From Candidatus Nomurabacteria bacterium (GTDB lineage Bacteria > Patescibacteriota > Minisyncoccia > Phycocordibacterales > UBA9973): a stretch of 5,982 bases of DNA. Positions within the stretch are counted from its first letter, which is position 1. Every line of letters starts with the position of its first letter. The translations under genes were made by a program, and so were the position numbers. This document shows positions 4,603 to 5,982 of this stretch, in pieces. The DNA is taken from positions 1 to 5,982 of the forward strand of contig SIBT01000026.1 of assembly GCA_009695015.1 (NCBI GenBank). Reading direction: 5' to 3'. A model generated the notes under the pieces. That model was not told where the DNA came from, did not search any database, and worked only from the letters and a program-made list of their open reading frames with translations.

Positions 4603-5685
4603 TTATATCATATTTACTTCAGGCGAGAGCTCAAGATTAAATTTCTCTCTTACTTCTTTAATGATTGTATTAGCCAAAACAAGTATTTCTTCCCCCGTCG
4701 CTCCGCCATAATTGACCAAAACCAAAGCTTGTTTGTCATGCACACCTACATTACCTACCCTTTTCCCTTTCCAACCACATTGTTCGATAAGCCAAGCAGC
4801 TGGAATTTTTATCAAAACGGAAGTTTTGCTTCCGTTTTCTTCTTTAAAATATGGCATTTCAGGATAAATTTTCAAAAGTTCTTTCATTTTTACCTCCCCC
4901 ACTTCGCCTTTGAGAAAAACATTCTTAAAAAAACTACCAGCGTTCGGAATGATAGTCGGATCTGGTAATTTCGTTCGACGAATAAACGCCACAGCATCGC
5001 TCACATCTTTAGAATTTTTGACTTCAATTTTATTTTTATCTAAATATTCAGTTAGAATTTTATAAGAAATATTTGGCTTCGGCGTTTTGCTTAATTTTAA
5101 ACTTATCGCAGTGATAAAATATTTATTTTTCAATTCGTTTTTGAAAATACTATCTCGATAACCGAAATGACATTCTTCTTTAAAGAAAATTCTCTTTTTT
5201 TTATTTTCTTGAGTACTAATATCGAAGGCCTCGACATTTAGAAGTACATTCTGGAGCTCTGCGCCATAAGCCCCAATATTTTGCATCGGTGCAGCACCCA
5301 CCGTTCCGGGAATAAGTGATAAATTCTCAATACCCCAGAGTCCACGTTCTACAGTAAAATTTACCAGATCATGCCAGATCTCCCCGCCCATACATCTCAC
5401 TGTAACAGTTTCCGAATCTTCATTTAGAATAGTTATTCCTTTTAGTTTATTTAAAATAACTAGACCATTAAAATCTCTAATAAATAGAACATTACTTCCC
5501 CCACCTAGAAATAACTTTTGGTTATTCTTTCCGCCCGAGGCAGATCTGTCTTTGGCGAAAAATTCTTCCATCTTAAAAAGCTCTTGTAAATCTTCTTCGC
5601 TCTGTATCTCAACAAAAAATTTAGCATTCACTGAGATGCCGAAAGTGTTTAGTTTAGATAGATTGTAATTATTCTCGATTTTCAT
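4603..5685 (-). CDS. murB: UDP-N-acetylenolpyruvoylglucosamine reductase (type I MurB)
   Basis: FAD/NADPH enzyme making UDP-N-acetylmuramate, the second committed step of cytoplasmic peptidoglycan precursor synthesis. Domains run in order: LSKLNTFGI (9-17) at the N-terminus, FAD-binding LGGGSNVLF (60-68), IENLSLIPGTVGAAPMQNIG (119-138) with the following AYGAE, CHFGYRDSIF (172-181), LPDP then NAGSFFKN, and IPAAWLIEQCGWKGKRVGNV near the C-terminus. Equivalents of E. coli R159, Y190, S229 and E325 are R177, Y208, S251 and E356, so the active site is complete. The Y208-containing loop marks type I. The protein is 360 residues against 342 in E. coli. Part of the excess is two extra stretches, about 43-53 and 284-290, each coded by a palindromic DNA segment. 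It is the first gene after a bidirectional terminator, with a leader of about 30 nt; a TTTACA in that leader is a possible -35 but no good -10 follows. Confidence 0.98.
   Translation of the reverse strand: MKIENNYNLSKLNTFGISVNAKFFVEIQSEEDLQELFKMEEFFAKDRSASGGKNNQKLFLGGGSNVLFIRDFNGLVILNKLKGITILNEDSETVTVRCMGGEIWHDLVNFTVERGLWGIENLSLIPGTVGAAPMQNIGAYGAELQNVLLNVEAFDISTQENKKKRIFFKEECHFGYRDSIFKNELKNKYFITAISLKLSKTPKPNISYKILTEYLDKNKIEVKNSKDVSDAVAFIRRTKLPDPTIIPNAGSFFKNVFLKGEVGEVKMKELLKIYPEMPYFKEENGSKTSVLIKIPAAWLIEQCGWKGKRVGNVGVHDKQALVLVNYGGATGEEILVLANTIIKEVREKFNLELSPEVNMI
4814..4838 (-). repeat. 25-nt perfect hairpin within murB, coding extra residues NGSKTSV
   Basis: A perfect 10-bp inverted repeat, AAAACGGAAG and CTTCCGTTTT, flanks a 5-nt loop. 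On the coding strand it covers the codons for residues 284-290 (N-G-S-K-T-S-V) between FKEE and LIKIPAAW. E. coli MurB has several fewer residues here (ADGSVKLAAGW). The coincidence of palindrome and extra residues suggests an in-frame insertion of a small palindromic element. It lacks a T-run on the coding strand, so it is not a normal terminator. Confidence 0.7.
5528..5561 (-). repeat. 34-nt imperfect palindrome within murB, coding extra residues FAKDRSASGGK
   Basis: Centred on AGATCT (5542-5547), two 17-nt arms match at 13 positions by Watson-Crick pairing and at two more as G/T, with 4 bp GCCC-type blocks and AAA/TTT ends. It is GC-rich against its surroundings and codes residues about 43-53 between the helix LFKMEEF and the strand QKLFLGGGSN. 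E. coli MurB has 10 fewer residues between NTFG and LGEGSN. This looks like a palindromic element inserted in frame into a surface loop ahead of the FAD-binding motif. Confidence 0.72.
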
Positions 5686-5715
5686 ATCGCATTCTTAGCA
5701 TATCAAAATGTAAAC

Positions 5716-5755
5716 AAAAAAGCCTGCGAGCCATAAATGGCGCAGGACTTTTTTT
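5716..5755. terminator. Strong bidirectional intrinsic terminator
   Basis: CCTGC (5723-5727) pairs with GCAGG (5742-5746), and after a 2-nt bulge GCCAT (5730-5734) pairs with ATGGC (5737-5741) or leaves a slightly larger loop. An A6 tract (5716-5721) and a T7 tract (5749-5755) flank the stem and can extend it. Both strands therefore give a GC stem followed by a U-run. On the minus strand it ends the partial gene at the right edge and insulates murB from it. Confidence 0.88.
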
Positions 5756-5812
5756 GATATAAGGACAAAAGCCAAAATATTCAAGAGAACACAATGACTA
5801 ATGTCCAAGGAC

Positions 5813-5982
5813 TTACTTACGGACACCCGCGAACCACCAGACATTCTCCCAATGGCCATCGTTCTGGTCAACGCTCACCCTGCGATCGCTGTCCCAGCCG
5901 TAGAAGGTCACGTAACAGAAACGACCTTTATAACTCCCCCACTGAAAACCGTTCGGATGTTTATCGGCAAACTTAGGATCAT
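5813..5982 (-). CDS. Unrecognised protein, C-terminal fragment, aromatic-rich and GC-rich
   Basis: The last 55 codons of a minus-strand gene that runs off the right edge, ending in TAA at 5815-5813. I do not recognise the family with certainty. The visible part starts DPKFADKHPNGFQWGSYKG and ends NVWWFAGVRK; it holds five tryptophans, several Tyr/Phe and many charged residues, with no membrane segment. The aromatic spacing resembles short beta-rich repeat proteins seen as orphans in Parcubacteria genomes (weak recollection, not proof). The stretch is about 52% GC, against about one third for its neighbours. The frame is supported by a long open stretch, a natural stop and the terminator 58 nt downstream. 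The overlapping plus-strand reading is an Arg-rich antisense shadow. Nothing else coding is seen between 5686 and 5812. Confidence 0.72.
   Translation of the reverse strand, partial: DPKFADKHPNGFQWGSYKGRFCYVTFYGWDSDRRVSVDQNDGHWENVWWFAGVRK

Noticed and set aside
5176..5187. 12-nt perfect palindrome TTCTTTAAAGAA in murB
   Set aside because: It codes FFKEE in a region that aligns with E. coli MurB without extra residues, so it is probably chance in AT-rich sequence and not an insertion.
5364..5380. Direct repeat of CCAGATC spaced by ATG in murB
   Set aside because: Only 7 nt, within codons for a conserved-length segment (GEIWHDLV), with no wider repeat structure.
5794..5976. Plus-strand open frame of 60 codons at the right edge
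   Set aside because: It is arginine-rich and lies wholly antisense to a minus-strand frame with better protein character, a natural stop and a terminator just downstream.
1..5982. CRISPR array, tRNA, rRNA, transposon or phage gene
   Set aside because: No regularly spaced repeats, cloverleaf-like segments, rRNA blocks, transposase or phage motifs were seen on either strand.

Overview
This AT-rich window (about one third GC) carries short, tightly packed bacterial housekeeping genes. The likely source is a member of the Candidate Phyla Radiation, most likely the Parcubacteria side (Nomurabacteria/Kaiserbacteria-like). The reasons are the protein style (SIMPL-domain membrane protein, type I MurB, small SecE, C-terminal 'WWFAGVRK' orphan), the absence of rplA behind rplK, and starts without Shine-Dalgarno motifs. 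This placement is inference, since no rRNA or full phylogenetic marker set is present.

Left end, plus strand: the 3' end of thymidylate synthase (thyA) is followed after 2 nt by dihydrofolate reductase (folA). Facing them on the minus strand, with only 5 nt between stop codons, is a run read right to left: secE, nusG, rplK, a dCMP deaminase-family gene and a small MazG-like pyrophosphohydrolase. All are separated by 15 nt or less, or overlap. Transcription/translation/secretion genes are thus joined to nucleotide genes, and the dCMP-to-dUMP-to-dTMP and folate-recycling functions sit together across two convergent units. The dCMP deaminase homologue is odd because its catalytic glutamate position holds phenylalanine.

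Middle: upstream of secE is a 104-nt spacer with a promoter-like element and a 14-bp hairpin ending in U7. Further right on the minus strand are a SIMPL (DUF541) membrane-anchored protein, an unrecognised membrane-anchored coiled-coil protein and murB. murB carries two palindromic segments (34 and 25 nt) exactly where the protein has extra residues compared with E. coli MurB. They look like in-frame palindromic repeat insertions and are the most interesting feature of the window.

Right end: a strong bidirectional terminator lies upstream of murB. Beyond it is the 3' end of an unrecognised minus-strand gene that is much more GC-rich (about 52%) than its neighbours. No tRNA, rRNA, CRISPR array, transposase or phage gene was seen.
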